Shown in pieces: positions 23,623-34,466 of a stretch of DNA of 64,000 nt (position 1 is the stretch's first letter; every line of letters starts with the position of its first letter). A program made the translations under genes and the position numbers. The notes beneath the pieces are model-generated. The model was given only the letters and a program-made list of their open reading frames with translations. It ran no database searches and was not told the origin of the DNA. The DNA comes from Luzula sylvatica. Lineage: Eukaryota; Streptophyta; Magnoliopsida; Poales; Juncaceae. Location of the stretch: positions 54,431,798 to 54,495,797 of the forward strand of contig OX326957.1 in the NCBI GenBank assembly GCA_946800325.1, written 5' to 3'.

Positions 23623-24521
23623 GAAATGATGTGTGCAATTGTTATTGTTGTATTAAGGTTTGTTTCATTTTTTTTTTCTATTCTTTGTGGCACTTGAATT
23701 TGTTACATTTGTACATAAAAGTTAAAAAATTTTGTGACTTGGTGATTGTTTGTCTTTTGATTCTGAGGAGGAGGACTAAATTCAGGTAATTATGTGATAA
23801 TTATGTATGATGTAAATTATTTTTAAGAACGATAGTAAAGAGAGTGTACTGTGTATATCCTACATAATCATCGATCAATTCGAAAGTAATTATTCTAAGA
23901 TTAAGAGAAATAAATTGTAAACAAATGAAATTTTGCACAAACACAAGTCCAAATCTGGACATGCATTTGTTCTAAAAAGTTTACATCATTCATAATAGAG
24001 TTTGGACCAAATAGCCCTTTTCTTCCATAAAACCTTCATTTTGGATCAAATACCCCTCAACGAAATAGAGGTTTTTTTTATTAATATTCTAGGAAGTTGG
24101 GGTGTTCTGAAAAAATTGCCGAAGCGGTACCAATTCAGTACTAATTCATTCTGAATGAAGGATTGGTACAGATGTTGAATTAAGTCTTAGTAAATCAAAC
24201 TTTCCATAAATTATGTATAGAGATTATTCGGAAAATTAAAACACAAAATTTACCAACCATAATTCTATTTTCAATTACTACCAAGCATCTTAGTTTTAAT
24301 ATTTAACACAAAAACCAACTCGAAAAAAAAACATTCACAAAAAAGAAAACTAAAACACAAATTTACCAAGCATCTTAGATTTACCATTTAACACCAAAAA
24401 AAAAAAAAACTAAGATCGTAATTGTCGCCTAAAGCAAGAGCCAGAAGGAAGAGAGAGATAGAGAGAGGGGGGAACCAACAAGAAAGAGGGCCAGAGAAGG
24501 GGGAGGTTCAGGACTTTCTTC
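23623..24521. other. Intergenic DNA between convergent BSD and ACR-like genes
   Basis: No gene is seen. Both genes end here, so it holds two 3' untranslated regions. Confidence 0.4.
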
Positions 24522-27340
24522 TCAGTTCAATGCGGAGGCTGCAAAAAAAAAAAGATAGAATAAGTATATTGTCCAAAATAATAATAAAAATAAAAGATAT
24601 AAATAAATAGAAACATACCATAAAGTCGAGCGACTTTAGCAACCCCTTTCAAAAAGACGTTCCCAAATCCAAAAACTTTCCTGACAGTTGAGGTCTTCTC
24701 GGGCTCAGGTGGTGTTGAAATCTCCGAATCGGGCTCGATCGCCACATCCATCGACGCCAATGTCGTCGATTCGTCTCTGTACCAAGTCAGACCAGTCAAA
24801 GAGAGTTGATTTTGTTTGAGCCTATGCATGGTATCTTTGAGGAAATGAGGCGAATTTAAACGGCAATATTTGAGACGCTTGGTACCCTGCCAAAAGGAAT
24901 TGATTATTATTATTATACTTAACTATTTAAAAGGTATATTTATTTATAGATTTAATGAAGATAATAGTAACCTCGAGAGAGCACCAGTGAAACGAGAAAT
25001 GAAGCCATTTCTTAAGATTGGCAATCTCCTCATCCAGATCTGGTCCATCTCCACCTCGCAAGTAGTACTCCTACAATTTCATAGAAGCATAACCAACCAG
25101 ATAAGTTAGTTATTCAATCCTATCATTAAATTAAAAAAGCTTAAAAATTACTAAATTAAAAAAAGTATTGTGTTATTATACCTGAATATCGCGCGTCACA
25201 GATCCATGCACAACAACATATCCTAGATCAGCAAGGGTACTCACAAGAGCATGTTGAACGCTGGTAGTGGTACAACCCTCGATGGTGACAACGGTATAAC
25301 CGTTGTCCTTGCATTTTGTCACCGAGCATTTCGCAGCCAAAGGAGCATCGATCTCAGCACGGCTGTAGTACATCTCATCCATCGCCAGCCAGAAAAGGCG
25401 GCGCTCCATTGACGGCACCACATAGCTGGAACTCACACTGATCCAGTGGCTCAGAGTTTGGTCCGGGTCTGCGACCTCCGTAATGACCGCCTTCAAATTC
25501 GCGTCAAGTGCCACGAAGAAGGACGAATCGGACAAAACTCTAGTCGAGCTCACTCGGAGAATTGCTGCAAGATTGGTGCCGAACTTGCGGGAATGGAGAG
25601 ATTCGATGGAACAACCCATTCCGTGGAGTAGTGATGTAGCTCGGGGAAGAATGTCACAGTGGTACGGTGCCGTTATCTCCAGGTCCACGCATGAGTTTGA
25701 TGGAGGGGCCTCTTGGTCTTGGCGCATCCAGTGATCCGCGAACCGTACCTGAATTTGGTAGAGGACCCACGGATCCCCAATCTTGGAGCCGTGCGAATCC
25801 TTCACGTTGAATACTACAAAACAAAACAAATTCATTTCAATTCAATTCATTAGAATTATAAGAATTGACTAAAAACATATGATACATTTTAAAAATAGGC
25901 TGAAATATGTACCGTGGAAATGATGAGGCCCGTCAGTCATTAAATGAGCTTTGTCCACCTGCAGTGCCAAGTTTCTGAACACGTTGAGAATATGCACGAG
26001 GCTATCACCACGGAAAGAATCTTCCACCTATAAAATTATTAAATCCAATCATTATATTAAACATAAGTTATTTCATACAACTATAAATGATTCACATGAC
26101 AAAAAGAAGTTAACTTGCAGCTTCTGAGGATTAAAACCTTTCTGAAATCTTGTGAAAAAACCTAACCAGTGGAACTATCTCTATCCTATACCAGTATTAC
26201 TGTTACTAATCTTATTCCTATTCAACAATCCATCAGTGAGGAACACAAAATATTATGCAACATTAAATTAAACCCTAAGTCCTATAAATATAATTGTGTA
26301 CCGCTAAACTGTAAAATAAGAATGGGTAATTTACCTGCACCACAGTAGCATCGTTGCATGAATCATTATCAACGCTCACTCTGCAATTAAAGAAAGAAAA
26401 ATATTTCACATTAGTCCAATTTCTCAGGTTAATTCCAATCATTTAAAAGAATAAAATAAGAAGCAAATTTCTCAGGAACCCATTTTGAGAAAAAATTGAT
26501 TATGAGAAGAGGCAAATTGATCCAATCACAATCATAAAACTCGATAAAAAGATAACGAATAGAACTGAAAAACTCGCTCATTTTCAAGCTAAAAGAAGAC
26601 CTAAAGAAAACCCATGGACTTTATAAAACAAGAATAGAAATAACGGGCCAAGCTTTCAAATTCCTCGCATCAAGTTATCAACTGCTATAATTAATTACAT
26701 ATAACTGAGTCAAGCTTTCCAAGCAAATTCATGGGCTTTATAACAGAAAAAGAGAATACACCACAACAAAAGCAAAATAAAATAAATAGAAATGCAGAGT
26801 TCAAAGATTTACATTGGTTTCACTTGGTGGATGTCAAAGTAGGAAATTTCCTTCTCCTTGTTCAACTCCATGAGTTTCTTCTCATCTTCACATACATACA
26901 TTGTACAAATCAAAACTGTTAGATTAATTTATAAGAAAAGATCAACTCTAAACTTCAAATTCATAATCTTAGATAAAACTCAATAATAAACAAAATAATT
27001 TCAAGGTATTTAGTTCTTACGTGTGGAAAACACTCTGAGAGAAGGAGGCGATGGACCAACTATCGATCTGAGCCATGAACTCTGTGCCAACGGCAACAAA
27101 GAGAGAGAGGAAGGACCTGCTTTTAAATTCAAGAATTCTTCAAATTTCAAAAAAAGTCCCAAAAATCAAAGAAAATCAAGAAAATAAAGAAATGGTACCG
27201 TGAGGGGTACCATCTGCCAATGAGTCTCCTCCACTGGTCAGAGGAGAGGGGGTGAGAGGAGAGCCGCGCAAATCTGTGAGGATAGCACGCAACTCACTCA
27301 TGGTGGGAGAGTGATCTCCACTCCATGCTGTGGACGCCAT
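24522..27340 (-). CDS. ACT-domain-repeat (ACR-like) protein
   Basis: Nine exons, 27199-27340, 27021-27116, 26813-26885, 26335-26380, 25913-26027, 25182-25813, 24972-25070, 24619-24886 and 24522-24538, give 495 aa. The start MASTAWSGDHSPTM follows a GA-rich leader. After a Ser/Pro-rich N-terminus of about 100 residues, SVDNDSCNDATVVQVEDS and HVFNVKDSHGSKIGD match the first ACT unit of plant ACR proteins (DATV-Q-V then D-FNV-D--G-K). A second ACT-like unit starts near LEITAPYHCDILPRA, and a third near GYTVVTIEGC. ACR proteins are thought to bind amino acids and regulate metabolism. The repeats are divergent and the lysine-rich C-terminal part (KVFGFGNVFLKGVAK) is not something I recognise. The last exon is only 17 nt, encoding the final four residues and stop; it is the least certain part of the model. 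Confidence 0.72.
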
Positions 27341-27727
27341 CGTCTCACAATGCACAGAGAGAGATAGATGAACAGAACAGCTGAGCGCTAGAGAGAGGGG
27401 AAAATCAAGATGATCGCAAGAGAGAGAGAGAGAGAGAGGGAGAGAAAGAAAAAGTGATCAGCTTGAGTTTTGAGCAGAAATGGCTGAAGAGAGAATGTAG
27501 GTATACATGTCAATCAGTTCTCCATTTCTAAAATCACTGGAAATGTCCATTAACAATGTCAGCCCTGAGATTATGATCTAATGAACAGGAATAATGAAAA
27601 GAAGGGGAAAAAATTAACGAATTTGAATCACTGGAAATGTACCTTGAAAGCAGCTATACAACTGATTTTGTTCCTCTGTTATCCTTCTCGTGCAGCTTTA
27701 TATGTAACTATTATACAAATGGACTGG
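27341..27727. repeat. 5' flank of the ACR-like gene with GA microsatellite
   Basis: A GA run at about 27417-27440 lies about 80 bp upstream of the start codon, in what is probably the leader or core promoter. Nothing else is recognised. Confidence 0.5.
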
Positions 27728-27960
27728 GCCGTCCTTCTTACTTGAGGAAGGAAGAAGTCTGAGACTGAGAACTGGTAACGGGCCGGATCTCGTCTTGGTC
27801 CGATTTCACCTTTTTCTCGTCAATCTAATGAAAACACTGCCGTATGTAGGCGTTTTGGGGTTGTTCGAACCGTCTGGCCGTCTGGGCTTGATTTGTGATA
27901 GGAAGAGAAGAATCTTCCCTTGAACACCATGATTGCTCTGCTCTGATGGAGATAATCAAA
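27728..27960 (-). pseudogene. Internally deleted fragment of the IREH1-like kinase first exon
   Basis: From 27960 down, the minus strand matches the leader and start of the kinase gene at 42840-42865 and below, beginning MVFKGRFFSS. The frame is soon lost and a stop follows. Further down, the match jumps twice: from the region of 42725 to that of 42540, and then to that of 42415. The copy therefore has two internal deletions of roughly 190 and 100 bp. It contains neither the zinc finger nor the kinase domain and cannot make the protein. Confidence 0.85.
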
Positions 27961-28538
27961 AGACTCACGCACAGAGAGAGTGAAGATGCGAACGATCACC
28001 TCCAGTGGTGAAGTAACCCGCTGAGATGTACGGATTGATCTGGACATCCATTGATTTGGACTATTCGACCTCAATCGCCATTTGTAAATGGGACAGGAAA
28101 AGGAAAGAACTGAGATAGACATGACAAACGGGGTAGAGAGTGAAGGATCTCGTGTCTCGGTTGTAATGCCGGATCGAGGAGATGATCGGAGAGGGAGAAC
28201 GGGATGTTCGGACTTCGGAGAGGGGGAAGTTGAAGAGGAAGAGGAAGAGGAAAAATGGTCGAGTGAAGTGAGGGGGGGAGTAGAAAGGGAGAGAAAGAAG
28301 GGATCTTGTCTGAATTCAAACATCAAACGCCACAACCATTCATAACTTGTTATATGAAACGAGTCACTACTACTAGTATATAACGACCCGTTACATGATA
28401 TTGCACATATACAGAACTGTACAAGATCAATGATGTTCCGATGCGCATGTGATCTGATTAGAGAAATAGTAGGCATCTTCCATGTACGTACCAAACAATG
28501 CAGGTTCCTACATGTAAGCATCTTCCATGTATGTAGTC
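27961..28538. other. Non-coding DNA beside the kinase fragment
   Basis: 28130-28310 is purine-rich on the plus strand, which creates long but low-complexity reading frames in both directions. No gene is recognised. Confidence 0.4.
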
Positions 28539-29064
28539 CATAGTTGTTCGGTTCGTACGCGTATAATTTACGAATAATTATGTATTACGAATAATATACT
28601 TATTAACGTTTCTGTACTCAACCTGGTCAATAATTCACGTATTTTACAATGTTTTTTAAAAAACACGAATAATACACGTATTTCCGTATAATACGTTTTT
28701 TTAGAAAAAAAAATATAATTTTTTTAAATAAATAAAAAAACATAAATTTCCAAAAATGATTAAGAAAATCAAAATATCAATAATAATATATAAATTTATG
28801 ATTTCGAACTAAAATGAATATTGTTTAATAAAATAATTATAACTTTCAATTATTTATGGGTAAACAAATGTACATTTATATATTTGTATATACCGAATTA
28901 TTGCATCCGTATTATGTAAAATAAACATAACTAGACGAATAACCGAATTGACGAATTATTAGCGTATTGTGTTTTATTTGACCGACTTGAAAAATGTTTG
29001 ATCCGAATTATACACGAACGTATTACGTACTGTATTATTCGCGTATCACGAATGACTAACTATG
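28539..29064. mobile_element. Probable small TIR element rich in ACGAATAAT motifs
   Basis: The ends CATAGTTGTTCGG (28539) and the reverse complement of the right end, CATAGTTAGTCATTCG (29064), are inverted relatives. The heptamer GTATGTA occurs just outside both ends (28529-28535 and 29065-29071). The interior repeats ACGAATAATACACGTATT-like motifs and is non-coding. Exact borders are uncertain by a few bases. Confidence 0.5.
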
Positions 29065-29289
29065 GTATGTACCAAACGATGCATGCTCTTTTGTATATAA
29101 TTTGTGAACACATATTTGAATTTGAATGGTAATGTATATTATTAATTTTCTATGTACAATGTATTTTTATATATGTATTATATTTTTTTGTATGATTTAT
29201 TTATAAATGTATGTATGTTCCTATGTTTTGTGAAAACAAAATTTGAATCATAGTAACTTTTGATTAGGGGGTTATGTATAGAAAATGAG

Positions 29290-30180
29290 AATGGAGAGGA
29301 TTTACTGAAAGAGTGAGGGTTTTATTTGCAAAATTTACATATATATGAAAACTGGGGGTTATATATGGAAAGTGGTTGAACAAAAGTCTGTTAGAATTGT
29401 AGTGAAGAAATATGTGGATTGGGAAGATATTTGTGGGTTTTTGTGATTTGTGGAGCTTGGAGGGGTTTTGTGCAAAAATACCAACCTTAACGGGTTATCA
29501 GGTTCAATATCCTATGAGAAGTTGATTTCCAGGAAGAGAAAGTAGAATTGGTACCAGTGTTGGTACCAACTGAAGAAAAGAAGAGAAAGTAATAGAGTGA
29601 AGTTGAGAGTACAGTTGGTACCGGTTTGTCGTACCTGTTTTCAAGAGACGTAGACTTGGTAGGAAGAGGAGACTCGTCAAATGAAGAAGATCAATTCACT
29701 AAAATTATATTCATGATTTATTAGAAATCTTTAAAACGAGGATCACATCATTAAAAAAAATAAGTACCATCACGAGGCTGATGCTAGCGGTTTGAAGGGT
29801 TTATATGCAAATTTTGCAAAGTTATGAAATATGAGGGATATATGTGGAAAATTGCTGGAAGATGATTTGAAGAAAGTGTGAGAATTGTAGAGAAGATAGA
29901 TGTGGATTTTCAAGAAATTTGCAAATTTATGAACTACGAGGGTTACATGTGCAAAAATGCCAATCTTAACAGGTTACCGGATCTAATTTGTTTTGAGACG
30001 AGATTGACGGGGCAGGTTGATTTATGATTTCTTTATGATCCCTTTTCTCAAATAAATACACAAGAAATAATAAAATTATATTCATGATATATTAAAAGAG
30101 TATTAATGTTTAAAACGAGGATCGCTTCATTAAAGAAAAAAAATAAGTACCGTCATGAGGCTGGCAAAACGTGTATTTTG
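29290..30180. repeat. Imperfect tandem repeats (about 370-480 bp period) beside UEV1
   Basis: Blocks around GCAAAAATACCAACCTTAAC (29473 and again near 29950) and AAAACGAGGATCAC (29733 and 30113) recur. The second block resembles the exon 4/intron 4 boundary of the neighbouring UEV1 gene (30556-30610), including the CAGCCTCATGATG-GT splice site on the minus strand. These are non-coding, diverged copies of the gene's 3' part. Confidence 0.6.
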
Positions 30181-30452
30181 TGTTTAAATAAAATAAAATC
30201 CATTTCACCAAGTGATAGTTCGGCGTTTCCTTCTTTTAAGGTTATAGGAAAAAGTGGAGAAATATCACAGAAAAATTATGAAAAATAAGTCGAGTTGAAA
30301 AATAAGATCTCTATATTATACAAACTCGAACAACTAAGCCGAGGTACAGTACAGCTTTTTCTCAGATTACCACAACTACTAAAAACAAAGGAGCCTAGAA
30401 TTAACATAAATTAAAACTTTCCAGTAACAATTTATTTCCCCCAATTGTATGG

Positions 30453-31381
30453 TTAAAGAATACAACACCTAACCACAATTCCTTTCTGCTCGACTCTCTG
30501 CTCGTCATTGCCTACACACATGAAATAATAAAATTATGTTTGCGATATATAAAGACCATTAAAGTTCATTAAAAAAATAATTAATTACCATCATGAGGCT
30601 GGTAAAGCTTGCGGTTTTGAGGAGACGACATTTCCTTCTTCAAGCCGATTAATATCTCCTCCATCGTTCGTTCTCTTTTCCAGTTACCAAGCATTGGAAA
30701 TAGACTAGGTTCCACCTACAATTTTATTTCTCAAAACCATGATTCGAAAGAATCGATGATTTGAAAAGATTGGTACGAAATAAAGATGGAGAAGTACATA
30801 CCAGTCCAGTTTCCTGATTAACGCTTGTCATGTTGACCCGAGTTTGGAATCGAACACTCGGAGGCTTCTCAGGGTAGTCCATGTCACAGAATAGCTTCAA
30901 TTGATATATTCGCCCCTCGTGAACAGTCTGATATCAAAATTCATATTACTGCGAATTAATATATAATTATATATAATGTTTATCTAATTAGATAGTTGAA
31001 TTACATTGGGAGGACCAATAATGGTGCCGGTCCAAGAACGCATGTATGTGTCGTCAGAATCGTCCATTCCATAACTGACTGCTCCATCTCCAATACCTTT
31101 TTCTCCTCTTTCGAGCTCTTCTAGCAATCTAAAATTTCTAGGAACTGCGGACCAAATTAGAAGAATTGTTACTCAATATGCAATTGAATTTTATCTATTT
31201 AGTAATCTGTAAATTAATTGATTAATCATGACAAATTAACATTAAAGACCTGAACTTTCCAAACAGGTCAACAAAGAAAAAAAGAATGAAAAAAGAAGAA
31301 TATTAGCAGATAATAAGCAAAAGAAAGTAAAGGGGAGAGAGAGAGAGACGGACCAACAACTGGAGAGTCTTCGGGATCCAT
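30453..31381 (-). CDS. UEV1: Ubiquitin-conjugating E2 variant UEV1/MMZ
   Basis: Five exons, 31354-31381, 31005-31144, 30802-30927, 30589-30715 and 30453-30511, encode 159 aa starting [20 protein letters not shown]. The fold is the E2 (UBC) core with [35 protein letters not shown] and [12 protein letters not shown], and there is no active-site cysteine or HPN motif, as in UEV proteins. These pair with UBC13 to build Lys63-linked ubiquitin chains in DNA-damage tolerance and signalling. The last exon adds a tail ending GIVVRCCIL, a CaaX-type prenylation signal, so this is the longer membrane-targetable class and not the short nuclear form. Exon phases close in frame. Confidence 0.93.
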
Positions 31382-31978
31382 GGTGACTTGGAGGCGACAA
31401 CAATGGCGAGGGAGATGAAGAAGAAAGATATGAGAGTATGGGCTAAGAAAGAGAGATGATTAAGTAACCCAATTGGGAAGGAAACAAGATTCGGTCCCCC
31501 TACAAAGCCAGGGAGGAAAAAGTAGTAGGCGAACTACTCACAATGGTAGGTATAATAATAAGAACTCAACTCAACGAGGATATGGAGAGAGAGAGAGAGA
31601 GAGGATATGGGCAGTGATGAAGACATGATAAGTTTGCAAAGAAGACCCTCTATTATACTTTATACTAAAATTTCCAAAGACTCCTTTGTTGCCTTCAATT
31701 ATTATTTAGAAACTCAAAAGTAGACTAAAAAGCTGGAAAGTGTGAAAAAGTAAAGAATGTGTACAGCAATGGAAGAAAACAAAGTAAAGGCTAAAAACCC
31801 TACTTTATGCCTTGATTAAGGTGCAAGGATCCTCAATTTATGATTACCAACCTTAATTAATTTCATACCAATCTCATAAAAAGTATGCATATTGGTCATG
31901 TTAATAAATGAAATTTCTTACTTATTGTAGAGAATTACAATAGAAATTGCTGTTATTAATAGTTAATAAAACACTCTC
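31382..31978. other. UEV1 5' flank and 3' flank of the zinc-finger gene
   Basis: No gene is seen. A GA run lies at about 31584-31603 in the UEV1 promoter or leader. Confidence 0.4.
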
Positions 31979-33936
31979 TCAATCTACATCTTTATTAGTA
32001 TTGCTAGGATGAATAAACCATGACTTAATCTCCTCATCATTGTCACTTAATTCGCCCAAATCCATGCTTTTCGGAATAGAACAAGAATAGCCCGAAAATT
32101 CCTCACTCTCATTGGTCGAAATCCCTTTACTTTTTCTAAGCATTTCTTCTTTCCACTTCTCCCTCTCGCTTTGATCTCTAGAAATCGCACTTTTACCCCC
32201 TAAAATTGGAAAATCGCATATTTCTATCCCATCATTCCAATTTTCCAAATCCAACTCTTCCTTTGTCACAGTGTTTCTTCTCTGAGAAGAATATGCGGTA
32301 TTGGCTTCTATATTCATATTATCGCTAACAAATGACATTGTAGATTTTCGGTCAAATGAATCGGTATCTTGAGAATTCAAAATTTTGGGCCTTTTCCATC
32401 CACATTTTCTACAGTGCTCGTTCCTTCGAAAATTCACATAGTTACACCTACCAACAAAAAAGATTAGATTAATGAAAAGTAGAAAAAAGTAGAAATTGGA
32501 AGTGAGACTCACGATTGGCATTCCCATTCACCGGTGTTAAGTAAACGGTTTGTCGGTTTCTCACGACATTGCAGACATTCTGTGTTCTTTGCAAAATTCA
32601 AGAAATTACACCTTGATAAAAGAAGAAATATAATTAATTATAAAATTAATTGGATAATTAATTAAAAGAAAATAATGTAATATATACTTTTGACAAATCC
32701 AATCTCCTGGTTTAAGAGGAAGATGCTCTTGTTCCTCGCGAAGCACATTGTATCTCGCTTCCGATTCGCTACTACACTTCAAGCATTTCAAATTCTTCGC
32801 AAAATTCATGAATTTACACCTAATCAATTAACACATTACATTAACATTTGCATGAATAAAATAAGATATTATAACAAGAGGAAATTATCTTATGATATTT
32901 ACTTGGGACAAGTCCAATCACCCTGTCTCGTAGGAACGACATGTTGATCCTTAACCAATTTATTTCTAAATAGACCCGTATTGTTTTGAACAGATTTCTC
33001 GTCAGCATATTCGATTTGCTTCAAACCGAGTTCCGCCACCTCACTTGTGAGCTTCTTAACGGATTCCTTAACGGGTTTGGTTAAGCAAGCTCCGTTTTGC
33101 ACCGACCCGGTAGTGATATCGAGTCCATAAGTTAATAGTATACGCATTACATCAATTGTTTTTGCGGATCCCTCTTCGTGAGTCTTTACATATGCTCTCT
33201 CGCAATTTCCCCTTAAACTACACCTGCTACAGACCTGTATCGTTAAAAAAAATGTTAAATCATTTATGCAAAAAAATCTAGGGGCATTTTTGAAAATAGA
33301 GAGATTGTTAGAAATATTACGTCGCCTTCGTCAATGCCAACGTAGGCCCTTAGACGCTTCCCAGAATTCACGACTTTGCGGTCTATACTGGGGCATCCAC
33401 AATTTGCTACAGTGTGAATCTCTTCTCTTGATAAATATCTGCATAAAAAATAAATGTGTTCATGAATACGAAGAAATAGCTTCGAAACTTAGAAAACCCA
33501 CAAAAGTAAAAACCAGATTCTTCTCTGCGGCATTTCATCGAACATCTTGAAGTCATGAACGAACTCACTCGCCAGTCTCACCAAAGACACAAAATTCAGA
33601 CTTGATTTTTCCTCACCTGATTAATCCAGTCCTATCACGAGCGAATTGGAGACAAGCAGTTCGAACATGGTTAGGGTCTTCCAGCCCAGCCCGGTCCAAG
33701 TATCCCTTCCTGCAAAGTAGCTCCAATAGACTAACCCACTCTGGCCATGGATGCGCAACCACCACTTCTCTATCTTCTCTCTTAAACTCTCTAGTTTCCC
33801 TTTTTTCAACTTCAGACTGCAATGGCTCGTTTGGTGAGATGGTTTTTTGAAGCCGGTCGTATAAAGAAGACAGCTTTGGGTTGAGAGGATAGACATTATT
33901 AGGCAGTCGTGCGGCGGTGCTGAGGCGGCGATACAT
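31979..33936 (-). CDS. Organelle RanBP2-type zinc-finger protein (VAR3/OZ family)
   Basis: Six exons, 33617-33936, 33321-33438, 32903-33234, 32688-32819, 32513-32611 and 31979-32447, give 489 aa. The start MYRRLSTAARLPNN is basic and Ser/Ala-rich, like an organelle presequence. The segment GDVCSRCSLRGNCERAYVKT with DVMRILLTYGLD is a signature of the VAR3/OZ1 group. Three zinc fingers follow, each of the W-x-C-x2-C-x3-N-x6-C-x2-C kind (GDWTCPKCKFMNFAKN, GDWICQKCNFLNFAKN, GEWECQSCNYVNFRRN). Known family members act in RNA editing and splicing in chloroplasts or mitochondria, so a role in organelle RNA processing is inferred. It is divergently transcribed from MFAP1, with 530 bp between start codons. 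Confidence 0.87.
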
Positions 33937-34466
33937 TCGTTTACCTTCAACGGTGACCAGTCGTGAGTCGTGACTTCATCAGTTCAGAATGGCAATGGAG
34001 TTTTGTAGCGAGAGCCAATTCCCGATTATTGAGAGACCAGAAATAAAGTCCTAGTTAGAAAACCGAAATTTCTAATCCTAGTAACTCGTTTTTGTAGTAT
34101 TCAGTTTCCGAATTTTCAGTTGAGAATGGCAATGGAGTTTTGTGGGAAGAGCTAATTCCTGATTATCGATAGATACCCGAAACAAAATCCTAGTTAGAAA
34201 ATCGAGATTTTCTAATCCTAGGAACTCTTTTTTGTCGTATTCTGTTTCCGAATTCTTGATATCTCACTGTCCAACAGTTCCCATCTTTCCTTTTCCCCGA
34301 TTTCTTCTTCTCCAGCGAAACCCTAATCTCCCTTCCTTGCAAGACCTCGTAGAACTCCTCTGGATCTCGCGATACTCTACAGATTCCGGATCCGGCAACT
34401 ACTCTTCCACGGCTGGATTTTTTTTGCACTCCATTTCAAGCTTGACGAATATAGTCCAATTTAGCC
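33937..34466. promoter_or_regulatory. Bidirectional promoter region with a 137-bp duplication
   Basis: It lies between the divergent start codons of the zinc-finger gene and MFAP1. A block beginning GGCAATGGAGTTTTGT at 33991 recurs at 34128, a 137-bp period, with about 80-85% match over the unit by eye. Promoter and 5' leaders of both genes must fit here. Confidence 0.65.

Noticed and set aside
27820..28521. Minus-strand frame of 233 codons
   Set aside because: It is a chance fusion of the broken kinase start with purine/pyrimidine-biased upstream DNA; its Ser/Pro-rich peptide is low complexity.
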